A DNA stretch of 64,000 nt from Choristoneura fumiferana. Lineage: Eukaryota; Arthropoda; Insecta; Lepidoptera; Tortricidae. The position numbers and the translations under genes are program-made. Position 1 is the first letter of the stretch. Every line of letters starts with the position of its first letter. The notes beneath the pieces were generated by a model that was not told where the DNA came from, did no database searches, and saw only the letters and a list, made by a program, of their open reading frames with translations. The stretch spans positions 7,548,902-7,612,901 of the forward strand of contig NC_133481.1 of NCBI RefSeq assembly GCF_025370935.1, read 5' to 3'. Below are positions 52,169-63,909 of this stretch, in pieces.

Positions 52169-53790
52169 ACTGCCGGTCACTTTGGCTGTGCACTAGCGAA
52201 CAGGCTCCCCCCTCATCGCCACCAGCTCATTTCGAACTGGATTATTTCTGGCAGATTGGCCCCGCATGGAAATTTTTAAACGAGTTTATGCACGAATTTT
52301 AGAAATTAATATTACGTCACTGTGCTATAACTATATCGTAACGAATAGATCGATTTTACAATATCATGTGCAGAGAGTTGGTAATATTACACAATAAAAA
52401 TTAATATATTTATAAACGCTTTCTCTTGAAGAATGGTATCCAGAACATTCTCGGGCCTGCTGGTTTCGTTCTCAAGACTCTGAATTTTAGCCACGAAAGC
52501 ATGGTGCTAGTAGCAACATATCTACCATTGGTAAATAAAAGGTTTATTATATAAATTGCCTCTAGATTTGCGGCAGTTGCCGTTTATTAAGTTCCGAAAT
52601 AGCTTAAGAAATTTATTAAGTACGCAAGGATCAGTTTTATGATGTAAAAACTTTTCTTTCAAATAATTTATAACATTTGCATGCTAGTATTTGTTTTTTA
52701 TAATATTAATAAATAATACTTATAGCAGAATAAGTTCCGAACAGTATGTTATAATTATAATCAACCATCTTTTTGACTGTATTATTCTGTGCAAATAAAG
52801 AAGAAGTTTGAAAAAAAAAACTTCTGACTTAGTAAAAACGATGCTTTGTGAAATTTAAAGCAAAATATTAAGGAATAAATCGCAATTGCTTTCACGGATT
52901 AAGTTGGAACATAAACGATATAAGCCTCCAAACAGGCTTGGTTTAGGTAGGTAGGTATTGAGGGATGCCCCCAGAGACACGACGCGGACCTGAACGAAAC
53001 CTGTTAGAAATGGCGAATAAGCTTTTTATCCAGTCCATCGACCTCAATTCATCTCGCCCGGATTTCACCTGTTTGGTAGTAGGTAGGTCATACGAAATGA
53101 AAATGAATTAAGCTTGTGTTTTTATTATTCTAGAGTCTAACTTCATCTTCCTGTATATACTACATATTAACTACATATTATATACAAAATAGTAACAATA
53201 GGAATCGTAGTATGTAGTAGGCAAAAGAAGTAGGTAGATAAGTTGGTTATCATTGTCGTGCTTTGTTGTCAAGTATAATAAGTATATTGAATTCATATTA
53301 ATACCCACTGTCATCTTTATTCATCGGCGAGTGGAAACTATTGATGATAGAACAAAAAAATGTTCTACGATATTAAAGAATATGTTCATTATATCAATAT
53401 CTACAAAAAACTTCGCGATACTATATGTACAACTATTGTAGTTATTACAAGCTTTTATTTAGTTTCACCGTCCCGTTGTCTGTCTGTAATCAAATCTTGT
53501 AAGTTAAATTCGACCAACTTCCAGTAGTTGGATTGACTTAAAATTTGGTATACTTATGTAAATTGCTTGACAATACAATAACCTGCTAGTGACATCCTGG
53601 TAGTCCAGCCAGGATCGTCTCCACAGGATGGAACTCTTCAACGGTTAATGGCATCGACTTGAAATTTGGTATGCAAATGTTTGAAATTTGGTAGTTTATG
53701 TGTCAATATAAATACAGTCCACAAAAAGTACAGTCAGCAAAAAAATCTTGTGTTAAAAATGAAAATTTTACCAAAAACTTATAAATAAAT
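52169..53790. other. Upstream region of the Osiris-like gene
   Basis: Contains the 5'UTR of the gene, with a short upstream ATG frame at about 52221 ending TAG before the main start. No convincing TATA box or initiator was singled out. Further out, a repeat relic around 53500-53720 ('gacttgaaatttggtatgc') resembles Helitron text. Confidence 0.35.
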
Positions 53791-53794
53791 AAAT

Positions 53795-54052
53795 AGATAA
53801 ATATCACGGGACAATTCACACCAACTGACCTAGTCCCAAAGTAAGCTTAGCAAAGCTTGTGTTATGGGTACTAAGCAACGGATAAATATAATTATATAGA
53901 TATAGATACATACTTAAATACATATTAAACACCCAAGACCCGAGAACAAACATTCGTATTTTTCATACAAATATCTGCCCCGACACGGGAATCGAACCCG
54001 GGACCTCAAGCTTCGTAGTGAGGTTCTCTAACCACTGGGCCATCTGGTCGTC
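53795..54052 (-). mobile_element. SINE-A, full length, reversed
   Basis: Tail 'cacgggacaattcacacc', body 'acccgagaacaaacattcg', B-box inverse 'ggaatcgaacccggg', head end 'ccatctggtcgtc'. 'aaactta' occurs on both flanks and may be the target duplication. Confidence 0.75.
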
Positions 54053-54429
54053 TAAACTTACTTACTTACGACTTTGACTTATGTCTCTATAACTTACTAA
54101 CTAACTTTCCTACGTTTTAAAAGTTGATAGAAATGCCGACCAAAATTAGACCACGTTATCCACATATATCCATATGTATATCTGAATCTCGGAAATGGCT
54201 TCCAACGATTTCGATGAAATTTGGTACTTAGGGTTTTTCGGGGATGACAAATCGGTCTAGCTTGGTCTTGTGGCTAGTATTCTACCGAAAACGGACAACG
54301 TACTCGAATTTAAGTCGTATGGCAGTGTCTTATCCAACCTCGACATTGGCGGAATCATCGCATCGTTGGATGTTATTTTCTATTATATTTCATTAAGTAT
54401 GTAGAAATATGAGTGGACTATTGATGTTG

Positions 54430-55050
54430 AAGGTGTACTGCCTTTTCGGCGAAATATGTTTCGCCAAATTTCACTTAGCAACCAACCTTTCGTCGAAGTT
54501 TAATTTTTATTGCAAAATTTTACTTCATCACACTTTTATATGGCAAATAATGATGTAGCAAATGATTGGCTTAGGCAAATAATAAACTGACAAATAACAC
54601 TTGGCCAATTTATATATTGCAAAGTTTCACTTAAATTTGATTTGTGCGAGTGAGTGAAGCGAGCGAGCAAGACGGTTCGGAGAAGAAGCGACTTGGATAG
54701 TTTAGGTTCAGTTCGTTCCGCTTCGCTCCCGCCTTAGCCTTCGATGTTAGGCTTTTTTTATAGCAGCCAGGATAACTGCCACTTGGAAGAAGGTTGGACG
54801 CTATTCAATATTTTGCTAAATTAAGGTATGCCATCAATAAATTTGTCGAAAACATAAATGACATGTTAATAAAATTCCGGGTAATAATTTGCATAATAAT
54901 AATTTATATCACATTAGTGGAGAAATGATATGAGTGTGAAACGTTCAGTTGGGAAATAACATTTCACCTAAATAAAAATATGGAATAATTAGTTTGGGAG
55001 CTAATAATTTGCTAAATAATTTTTGCCGAAACATTAGTAAACCGGTGATG
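54430..55050. repeat. Region of repeated 'gcaaataat' / 'ggcgaaa' words
   Basis: Words such as 'ggcaaataat', 'gcaaatgatt', 'acaaataac', 'taataatttgc' recur many times in both orientations around a CpG-rich core ('gaagcgagcgagcaagacgg', 'cgcttcgctcccgcc'). Probably a non-autonomous element with many internal short repeats; ends not defined. Confidence 0.45.
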
Positions 55051-56303
55051 AAATTTTAACTGTCTTTACTTGAGTTTACAAGCGATTTCCAGTGTCATTA
55101 CTGCAAGTAATAATTTATTATATGCATGTAACCATCTCTATCATTATTTAATTTTATTAGGCTTATAATTGCATTTATTAAATTCTTATACTAGAACACT
55201 ACTCACCGGTGCGCAAATATTGCCATATAAAATACATGCATTTTAAAACATGAAAGTACTGGGTCGGTTTCTATAGACCGCGATTGCAATAAAAAAACAC
55301 GCACCTGCAGCATTCTGCCCGTGAAAGTTACTCGTATCATTACACTGAGCCACATACATCGACGTTTTTAATCACTTTGATTCTGACTCTCTGTTCGATT
55401 TTACCGGTAGGTACCTACCGGGAACACCTTTGCATGCAATGTTAGATTATTTAGCTATGCAATAAAGTGTGTACATAAAAATATCTATTTAAAATCAGGC
55501 TCATAAAAATGGTTAAAGAAGTAATTAAACGATATGGTGTCGGTTGTTGCCAGGGACCGCTGACTTTTGGGACGAATTAGAGACCTCCCCCCCCACCCAC
55601 TCAACCTCTACCCCTGTTATACCACGAACAATATCTATTATGAATTTTATAGGTTTATTCACACACAAAATAAAAGACACATTTCAATTTATTATTTTTT
55701 ATTACACGAGTTATCAATAGGCATTTTATCGTCATCTATCTGTCGCAAAATATTACCTATTTGTGAGAGACAGACGAAGCTCCTCCAATACCTATCATTA
55801 CAATTAATAGAATAAATTGAATAAGTTAAAAACCTAAGTCTAATAAATGCACAAATGCTTGAGGTTCTTTAGCTCTTGAGGTAGTGGTACCTACAAATAA
55901 TATTCGATTTTTAACAGTAGGTAATTATGTATGTATAATTGGCGGCTGAAATGCGACATTCTAGTTCATTTTATTAAGCATCCTGATCCATCAGCCTGAA
56001 TTGCGAATATTTATTATTAGTAAACACACATACTTGTTGACAGAATACTGTAGTATCGACTTTAACGTTTCGACGTTTTCTAATAATTAATTTTAGATGG
56101 AGCAAACCATCATTGACCGGTGGAAACGGATCTTCACCCTTTCCTTTTTATCTTGCCTTTACGATCAATTTATTCTTAACAACCCGTATCAAAAATAATG
56201 TTAGTTTAATGAACTGAAAAACAAATAAGCGAATAATTTCCTCATATTCCATTATAACGCAAACAGTAGGTACAGTTAAATTCCAATTCATTTTATCATA
56301 CAT
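55051..56303. other. Unassigned stretch
   Basis: No supported gene. A C run occurs at 55587-55599. Confidence 0.35.
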
Positions 56304-56370
56304 TTCATCATCATCATCCCAGCCTATATACGTCCCACTGCAGGGCACAGGCCTCCTCTCGGAATGAGAT
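56304..56370 (-). repeat. SINE-B tail fragment
   Basis: 'catcatcatcccagcctata' then 'cgtcccactgcagggcacag' is the inverse of the SINE-B 3' end; the head is missing, so it is 5' truncated. Confidence 0.65.
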
Positions 56371-56599
56371 ACATTTAAAAATTCAAATATTAAACACCCA
56401 AATTACTAATAAGTACTCGTAACATTGATGAATAGCTCTCGATTGGCCTATCAATTTAGAGATTATGAAAGTACGCCTTAATGATGACAATGAGTTTAAA
56501 TAAAAGAAAATCTGACATGATGATAAGAATAAAATTAAACTGAAAATCTTTAAAAAGTTAAATGCAGGAAATATGGATATGTATTATAATAACAAAAAA

Positions 56600-56955
56600 A
56601 AAATAATTTAAAGATAATTTGTACTTAAAAGTTGAATATTTCGCAAACAGATCACTGAATCGAAAAATCGTCTTGGCAACCTCTCAATGATTTAAAAGAC
56701 CTATCCAACGATACCTCACCCTATACGATTAGTCGAGAAAAAAAAAACACCTACACTTTACATCTATGGGAGGTACCCTAAAAAAAAGTGTTATTTTTAT
56801 TTTGCCACTTTTCCGGCGTGTCTAATAATATGTATATTCATGCCAAATTACAGCTTTCTAGTACTAACGGTCTCTGAGCGTACCCGCGGACAGACAGACA
56901 GACAGACGGACAGACATGGCGAAACTATAAGGGTTCCTAGTTGACTACGGAACCC
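56600..56955 (+). repeat. Repeat H copy
   Basis: Shares 'gatcactgaatcgaaaaatc', 'gggaggtaccctaaaa', 'cagctttctagtactaacgg' and the (GACA)n-then 'catggcgaaactataagggt' end with other copies. Confidence 0.65.
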
Positions 56956-57162
56956 TAAAATACTAACTTTTTACGCGATTGAGCACAGAATTTTAAGCAG
57001 AAAGACAAATTTTGTCTTCCACAGAGCATCCGTCGAGAGCGAACCCCAACACCTCATTATAATACGTGTGCTCCATATTGGATTGAATTCGATTCGCACG
57101 GATTTTTTTTTGTCCTATTGCAGGGTTGATCGTTAATGTTGATACAGACTGTAGGAGGTAAG

Positions 57163-60100
57163 TTAGTCAGAGATAGTAGCATCATTGTCGGATCTGGCCC
57201 AGGGGGAAAGAAGGGGGCCGGGTGCAGGCCAAGGCGCGGCCACTGGCGCTGGCAGCAGTTCAGCACGCGGATGCAGATGCACCAGCGGCGACGGTGCTGC
57301 CGCCAGGAACAACCGGGACACCGCCTGTAACAAAAAATAATGACAAGTTTCTGTTCGTAGTAATAAATGGCATCCTTCTCCCTACCTACTGATTCTATGC
57401 CCTCGTAACGAAGAAATAATCGCGAAATGACGATTTCTACGATACTCTTTTTTTTTTGGACGCCATATTTAAATATTATTATACCCTAAGTAGGTATGTC
57501 CCTTTGACAGCTATGACGAATTTAATGATACCTCATGCGTTGAAATCTGTCTACACATTTAGGCTACAGACCTGTAGGTATACTACATGTGCTCGAAAAA
57601 CATAACCCTCTTTCGGGCCATCGGGTAAAAATTACCTGGCTGACAGACACGATGAGCAACAGAACTCCAATCGCGAGGTTCTTGACGGAAATGACAGCGA
57701 GTGCCATTAGGAGAGTAGAGATGACACCCAGCGTGAACATCACCGGCAGGAAAATAAATGACAGCCGCTTTAGTGCGTTGTGACCAAATGTACGACCTTC
57801 GGCTACATCTGTAACTAAAAATTATAAGCATTTTAATCTAAGTATGTACTCTGGTGTCTGTAATACTTTATTGTCTAGAATGAAAAGAATGTCTTAATTA
57901 TATACCTAAGTCGATAATAAATAATCCCGAGGTTGATCAAGAATAATCTTGATACCTAATAATGAAGGACAGGGTATCGTCAAAACTCAAGCCGAAAATG
58001 TCGAATTTCATACTTATATAACACGAGCATACAAAATACCTTCTTACTTGCTTGTACGTAGATGTACAAGCTACAGACATCCCATCCCAATAATATTATA
58101 AATGTGAAAGTTGTCAAGTCTGTTTGTGTGTTGGTTTGTTACCCCATCACGTCTAAACCGCTGAACCGATTTAGATGAAATTCGGTATACAGATAGTTTG
58201 AGTCCTGGGGAAGGACATAGCCACTTGACAGTCCCGAGTGCGCGACCAATAACTTTGTCTCCAAGGAACCGTCCTGGGTTTTAACGACGCACGCACCGCT
58301 CCGCGCGTTCACAATTTTCTAACTATACAAGGTTTCAAGCCCTCTTGATCTGAGAGGAGGCCTGTGCCCAGCAGTGGGACGTATATAGCCTGGGATGATG
58401 ATGATGATGACAAGGTTTCCAATAAAGAAAAATACTGTGACGTAAATTAATGTTTACTCAATCAAATACTATCAGCGTCACGGCTTGCCGTGGCATTATG
58501 CTGAGTGGGGACCTATTTAGCGTCATGTATGTCTTTATCCTGTTCTATGTTTGTTCCTATGTTTTGTTTTTTATGGCGTTAAATAAATGTATTTTCTTTC
58601 TTTCTTACTATTTATATCATAAAAGCTTATAATATAAGATTTGTGCACAAAATCAAGGTGAAACTTTATGACACTAAAGTATCCACAGACGGATTGAAGC
58701 ATTTCGGTTTTGGATACTATGCTGTCGCGGACTATCAAGTGGATAGAATAATTTTTATCACGAAAAATTGCGTAATTTCCGCGGTACAGCGATAAACAAA
58801 TTCTACGCTGACGGAGTCGCGGGCAACAGGCTAGTATGTATATAAATTTAAACATAAACTTGTACTATTACTTATTCTGTGACATAAATAAATAAGTATG
58901 ATACAATACAGTACTATACAATACCTCTTTATTGAACACCAACACATAGTAAGCAGTACAGAAAACATAATAGGAAACAATAATGTGATGTAATATTCGT
59001 ACTCTAAAATTAGATACTTATCATAAAAATAAAATATTTCTTTTTTTTTTCAATAAGAAACTAAACGTTAACTTTTAAATAAAAAAAATGAGTGAAATAA
59101 TTAATAATAATTTTGCTTAATTTAAACCGCAGTTTCATTTATTCAGTTCTGTATTAGAGTAAATAATAAAATATAGTGATATCAATTTAAAGTTTCTGTT
59201 CATATTTAGCAACTTAACCGAAAATATAAGTTGGTACAAAGTGATGTGTATAGGTAAATAAAGTTATAAAAAATATAGGTAACAAAAAATTTAACCAATT
59301 GAAAAATTAAATAATTGGAACTTATTCATGCACATGTAGGTACTTCTGTTACTTCTCGTCACAAATTATTTGTTTCCTAAATATCAGTGCTCAAATTTAA
59401 TTAATTAGCTCTATTTCTAATGCTCTTTCACTTTTGTTGTACCTAAGCTGGTAGGTACAATGTAATATCGTGCAAGAAATAAATGTTCACATGCAGAACA
59501 GTGTTGTAAGTAGTAAAAGTATGGGAACTTAACATTTCCCTACTGGTGTAATAATAACTTAGTCATAGAAACGTATTACCCCGTAAATATGCCTTTGTGT
59601 GTTCGCTCTCTATAAATTTATTAAAATTAGGTTAGATTCTGTACTAACACGTGCAAGGTTGTTGTAAGGCATATAAATTAAGTTACATTTTTTTATGAAT
59701 GGGCTCTAGAATTTGATGACATTTTCGATTATTTTTTAGACGTCCTGGGCCCTATTTTACCACGCCGACAGGTGCGAGTACTACTTTCATAGAGAGCCAT
59801 ATTGAAAATACGCGTACTTACACCTATGAGTTAACCTGTCCTCTCCCAGAGGCACAAATTTGTGCCGAAATTCCTTTGATCCTGTTATCCTGGGAGATGA
59901 CAGATTAATGTAGTAAGTGGTAGGACCTTGCGCAAGGTCTGCCCGGATTGATACCACCATCTTGCTCGCTAATCCTGCCGCGAAGCAGCAGTGCTTGCAC
60001 TGTTGTGTTTCGGCGTGGAGAGTAAGACAGCCGGTGAAATTACTGGCACTTGGTATCCCATCTTAGGCAGAGGATCTTTGGGAGAGGTTGGCAACGCATT

Positions 60101-61128
60101 TGCAATACCCCTGGTGTTGAAGATGTTTATGGGCGGTGGTGATCTCTTACCATCAGGAGACCCACTTGCTCGTTTGCCATCCAGTTGACAAAAAAAAATG
60201 TGTCACGAAACACCAGAATATCAGATGTGTTTCTTGTAACATGAAATAAATGATTTGAATTTGAAACACTACAATTGAATTGAAACGCAAATCTGACACA
60301 GCTTTCATTTCATGTCAAAATTTGCCTAATTCATTGAAACAGGTGTTACTTTGCGGAGGTCCATATCAATGATCCGGTCTAAAAGAATTTCTTTGCCCAC
60401 CAGCTTGAGTTCGAAACGCGTCAGTGTAGGTGGTGGTGGTGATAGATGGGTTTGTGTGATTTGTGTGTGTTCTTACAGCGCGGAGGTGGAGGAACTGCAT
60501 GAACACGCATATTTTTGCATAAACTTAGCTATCATATGGTCGCGGGTGAGAAAATAAATTATTTTAGTTCAAGATTTACCGACAATACTAGAAGTAAAAT
60601 GTCGACTTTAAATAGTAGATTGTACAACAAGAGCATAAAACGAGCCATTTTACCCAAGACGTTCATATAGCCACCCGAGCCGGGGAAAATGGGTTTAATG
60701 CTCGAGTTTTACACTCTGCTTTTCACTTAAATTGCGAGGAAATGAAATAGCAACAGTGGAAACAATTGTTCATTTTCTATGTACCTTTTGTTTTTCATGC
60801 ATAATTATATTCTTTAGATCATAAAATACTATTTTTAGGGATTGACAAAATATTTTGTAGGAGGTTTGGAGTTAAAACCTGACTACGGTAACCGATATAA
60901 GATGTGGGAGGAATTCGCCTGGTAAAGGGTTAAAGCCACAATTCTCTACTTGAGAGGCAACAGGTCCAATCACTAGACCACAGCGGCTTCAAAGCGTGTA
61001 TTGTATCAAAGGGTCTTATTACCATTATCTAAAACTCCATTCAAACCCGAAGAATCTTCTTCACACTGCACTACTGCTACAAATATAACTATGTAAAGTA
61101 GGGACAGCACGGTGAATTTGTTACACAT
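57163..61128 (-). CDS. Osiris-like protein, three exons (tentative)
   Basis: Exon 1 61128-61023: ATG followed by a signal peptide (VLSLLYIVIFVAVVQC, residues 7-22), donor G/GTAATA in phase 1. Exon 2 57808-57636: acceptor TTACAG, beginning VAEGRTFGHNALKRL, then a long hydrophobic stretch (FIFLPVMFTLGVISTLLMAL and VISVKNLAIGVLLLIVS), donor CAG/GTAATT in phase 0. Exon 3 57324-57163: acceptor TTACAG, a Pro/Ala-rich tail, stop TAA at 57163. Phases join in frame to 146 residues. The AEGR motif before a hydrophobic domain is Osiris-like, and the gene has the same strand and neighbourhood as the better Osiris-like gene at 47-52 kb. Exon 1 may belong with further unseen exons, since the cysteine region and LxxGV segment are missing. 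Another reading is a small unrelated membrane protein. Confidence 0.55.
58083..58260 (+). repeat. Helitron-like 5' fragment
   Basis: 'aatattataaatgtgaaag' followed by 'accgatttagatgaaattcg', related to 8243-8655 (reverse). A SINE-B tail follows at 58325-58411. Confidence 0.5.
58325..58411 (+). repeat. SINE-B tail fragment
   Basis: 'tctgagaggaggcctgtgcc', 'cagcagtgggacgtatatag' then (GAT)n; 5' truncated. Confidence 0.65.
58620..58836 (+). repeat. Helitron-like 3' end
   Basis: Ends 'gtcgcgggcaacaggctag' followed by T, i.e. CTAG/T after a short GC stem, as in the Helitron at 33583-34948. The 5' end is not located. Confidence 0.45.
58905..58975 (-). repeat. LINE 3'-tail fragment
   Basis: 'cctctttattgaacaccaac' and 'agtaagcagtacagaaaac' match 535-575. 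Confidence 0.45.
58976..59917. other. AT-rich stretch within the tentative Osiris-like gene
   Basis: Nothing supported, including no exon with the missing Osiris segments. Confidence 0.35.
59918..60188 (+). repeat. Repeat C, longest uninterrupted copy
   Basis: 'taggaccttgcgcaaggtc', 'accaccatcttgctcgctaa', 'gcagcagtgcttgcactg', 'gccggtgaaattactggcac', ending 'tcgtttgccatccagttg' and an A run. It is the reference for the other copies. Confidence 0.7.
60335..60570 (+). repeat. Dispersed repeat L, copy 2
   Basis: Shares the same ordered words as 50395-50790: 'ttactttgcggaggtccata', 'gagttcgaaacgcgtcagtg', 'gatagatgggtttgtgtg'. Confidence 0.65.
60920..60990 (-). repeat. SINE-B head fragment
   Basis: 'ctacttgagaggcaacagg' and 'tcactagaccacagcggc' match the inverse of the SINE-B head; diverged. 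Confidence 0.45.
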
Positions 61129-61480
61129 TTTGGCCACAGCACTTTTTAACTGCAATTAATCGATCAATGAGACGATCACCTGCCGATCGCTTAAGTATGA
61201 CTGATCGTTTGTTTGTCAGACAGTCAGGATATAAGTGTCCTTTGAATACAATGGTCGGTGAGACCAAAGTCACGATGGTGAAAGAAAGTGCAGTACAAAC
61301 GTGCGTGACTGCCGTTCTGGCCCCAATACACAAACCCTGAACGACTACTTAATGTTGAATCATTAACGGGCTCCATACTCCCCATGGACATGGACGACGA
61401 CTTCTGATCCTTATCGGTACAATTGAAAGTGAGAAACACGGATATCTAGTGTCATTACTGTCGCTACTATTTACATATTT
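61129..61480. other. Upstream of the tentative Osiris-like gene
   Basis: Two overlapping minus-strand open frames of about 70 codons cross this stretch (61121-61439), with no recognised family. A GT at 61192 follows 'cggcag', so an untranslated first exon is possible. Not called as a gene. Confidence 0.3.
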
Positions 61481-61481
61481 A

Positions 61482-61904
61482 TTTATTGACTAGCCTTAAC
61501 CCGCGGCTTTGCCCGCATTAGAATTAGCTTAATGCCGTCTTAACTGAACTGTTGTATATTATTATTACCTATACCCGTGCAATTTTTGAAATATACAATG
61601 ACAACAGTTTACTTACATGATCTCCAACCTCTTTGCTTACACGATTCTTAGTTACCATGGCAATAGTCTAAGGAGCCGCCGAGGTACGTCACCGTTCTTG
61701 GACAGCGTCCTCTATTCTTGTTTAAACTTAAAATATTATCCCACGGGAACGCCTTAACGGGATATCAAGTATCCCATGTCTCAATGCAGATTTTTGTTTA
61801 TCTGTACGCCAAGTTTCATGTAAATCCTTTCAGCTGTTATTGCGTGATTCAGTAACAAACATCTAAACATCCAAACATCAAAACATCTGCACAAATAGAA
61901 TATT
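61482..61904 (-). repeat. Helitron-like element, reversed
   Basis: The plus-strand word 'actagccttaacccgcggct' is the inverse of a CTAG/T Helitron end with GC stem ('gcgggcaaagccgcggg'). The other end is near 61890 but not defined. Confidence 0.5.
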
Positions 61905-62100
61905 ATTAATAGTAATTTGACGCCAATGTCTGTCTGTCGGGATCATTGTAGCTCTCAAACGGAACGGCCATTTTCTATGTGTTTTTTACGTGAAAGCGAG
62001 TTTTCTTGCAATGGATTTAAGCTAAGTGTCAATAAAATCGTTTCAGTAGTTTTTGAGATACCTATCAAATTTTAAAATTGCAGATTCGGGGGCTTTCTAA
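61905..62100 (+). repeat. Repeat F, partial copy
   Basis: 'gacgccaatgtctgtctgtc', 'agctctcaaacggaacggcc' and 'gtttttgagatacctatc' follow the order of 6525-6722. Confidence 0.5.
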
Positions 62101-62751
62101 CTTTTTTAAGTTGTTTAGGTTAATATTACAAGTTTTTTTCAACTGGTATTTTATATATATTATTTATTTGTTTATTTATTTATTCCAACAAATAAATTAC
62201 AGCATTACAGTTAAACACCAATGCGCTGTAAAATTCAAATTATACAAAACAAAAAGACATAAAATACATTAAAAAAAAACTATGAATAGTTAGGGATTTT
62301 TTAACGTCGTCTTCGTCGCTACCCTAAAACGACGGAACACCACACCCTTCGGCCAGAAGTCTGAGAGTGCAGGAACATCTGCTGGTGCTTGGTGCTTTGG
62401 ATATAATTGATCTGCTATTCATGGACTCGTGAAAAGATAAACATTTGCACCTATTTGCTTTATTCCTATACAATAAAAAGGGCCGGCTCGATGGGATTTA
62501 AGCCCATAAATATTCTGTCTGTGTTTGATTTGTTTAGTGATTTGGTCCGAACCTGATACATATTTTATTATTCTATTACAGTTCGAGGAGACAAAATATT
62601 TGAATCGCAATTTAGAACAGCAAGATTACGGTTGAAAAAAGTTCAAATAAAATAAAGGTGCAATTTCGTTCATCCTTTATTATCCGGACAGCTAAGGAGT
62701 AGAATGTTCTGCCTCAGTCTGTGCTCCCTGATCGCTACAATCTGAGGCCGT
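62101..62751. other. Probable LINE-derived stretch
   Basis: A/T-rich tail ('tttatttatttattccaac') followed by 'cgacggaacaccacaccctt' and 'ggccggctcgatggg'. Looks like a worn retroelement end; class unclear. Confidence 0.3.
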
Positions 62752-62858
62752 ATTGTCTATCGTTTCTGACGCTCGCGATCGCAATCAAATGTCAGTTTTT
62801 GTATGGGAAATCTGTCATTTGATTGCGATCGCGAGTGCCAGAAACGTTAGGCAATAGG
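62752..62858. mobile_element. Palindromic MITE, family P1, copy 2
   Basis: 'ctgacgctcgcgatcgcaat' and inverse 'attgcgatcgcgagtgccag' with a short 'gtatggg' spacer; better preserved than copy 1 at 866-962. Confidence 0.75.
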
Positions 62859-63909
62859 TACGGCCTCTGGCCGTCTTCAAATCTAGGGTAAATGGTCATT
62901 TAATGGGCAAGCGTGTTCCATCTTTAGTTCACATCTTCACTTACCATCGGGCGTGATTGTGGTCAAACCACGAATGTACACCATATTATAGCAGTTAGTT
63001 TGTGATGTTAATGTACTCTACACGTGTGACTTTCATAAAAACATATATTTTAAGGGCTGAAAGCATAAGCCCGACGTAAATTACTATTTATAGTTTAAAA
63101 AAAAGTTTTTTTTTTTAATAATTCGGCACGCAATGTATCGGTAACAAAGCTAACAACTGACACTAACATTTGCTGCCTCTCTGAAATGTCGAATAAATGT
63201 TTGCATTACATTGCTGCTCGACAAAATAAAAAAAATGTATAACTCTCCATTAGTAAAGGTAATTTTTATATTTTTCGATAAATCGGTTCTCAATAGTTAA
63301 AGCTATCATTAATTAAAATTTATGTTCTTATGGATGTCACACGTTGTATACTGGAGTAGGTTCATTGCTGAAACTTATATCAATCCAAGTTAAATTTGTT
63401 AGGCAGTTTTCAACATGAAAAAATATTGCTACGTCAGACATCCATCACACAAAAGTTAGTTTGTCAAAGTTACACACGTATAATCCTATCTTTTGCTTAT
63501 CTTGTAACTTTAGGTACTAACTACCCTTTGTACGTTTTTAGGTTCCGTAATTTTCCTTAGGCATTTTTAAAAACAAAAAAAAAATTGGTTGCTCTCGACG
63601 AGATTCAGACCCGGGCATTCTGTAGCTATATCATGGTATCCTACCAACCACCACCCAAAACACCCCACCAGAATATTTTTTCGTAAAAAAAAACTTACAA
63701 AATATGTAATTTTAGGTACATTTTATATATTTTTTGTAAGTGTATTGATATTTCAATAATGGGACATGTGAAAAAGATTATGTGCTACTGCTAATATCGT
63801 ATTATTAACATAGTAAAAAAAACGTTTATTTTAGTATAAATAAAACGCATTCTTATTTCTCAGAATACCGGAAAAATGTTGAATTGATTAAATTTCTTTA
63901 CTTCGGCAC
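62859..63909. other. Unassigned stretch
   Basis: No supported gene. At 63590-63665 the sequence 'gctctcgacgagattcagac' followed by 'ccgggcattctgtagc' looks like a degenerate tRNA-like SINE head in reverse. Confidence 0.35.

Noticed and set aside
61121..61439. Two ~70-codon minus-strand frames upstream of the signal-peptide exon at 61128
   Set aside because: They are in other frames than the signal peptide, start at non-distinctive positions and show no family features.
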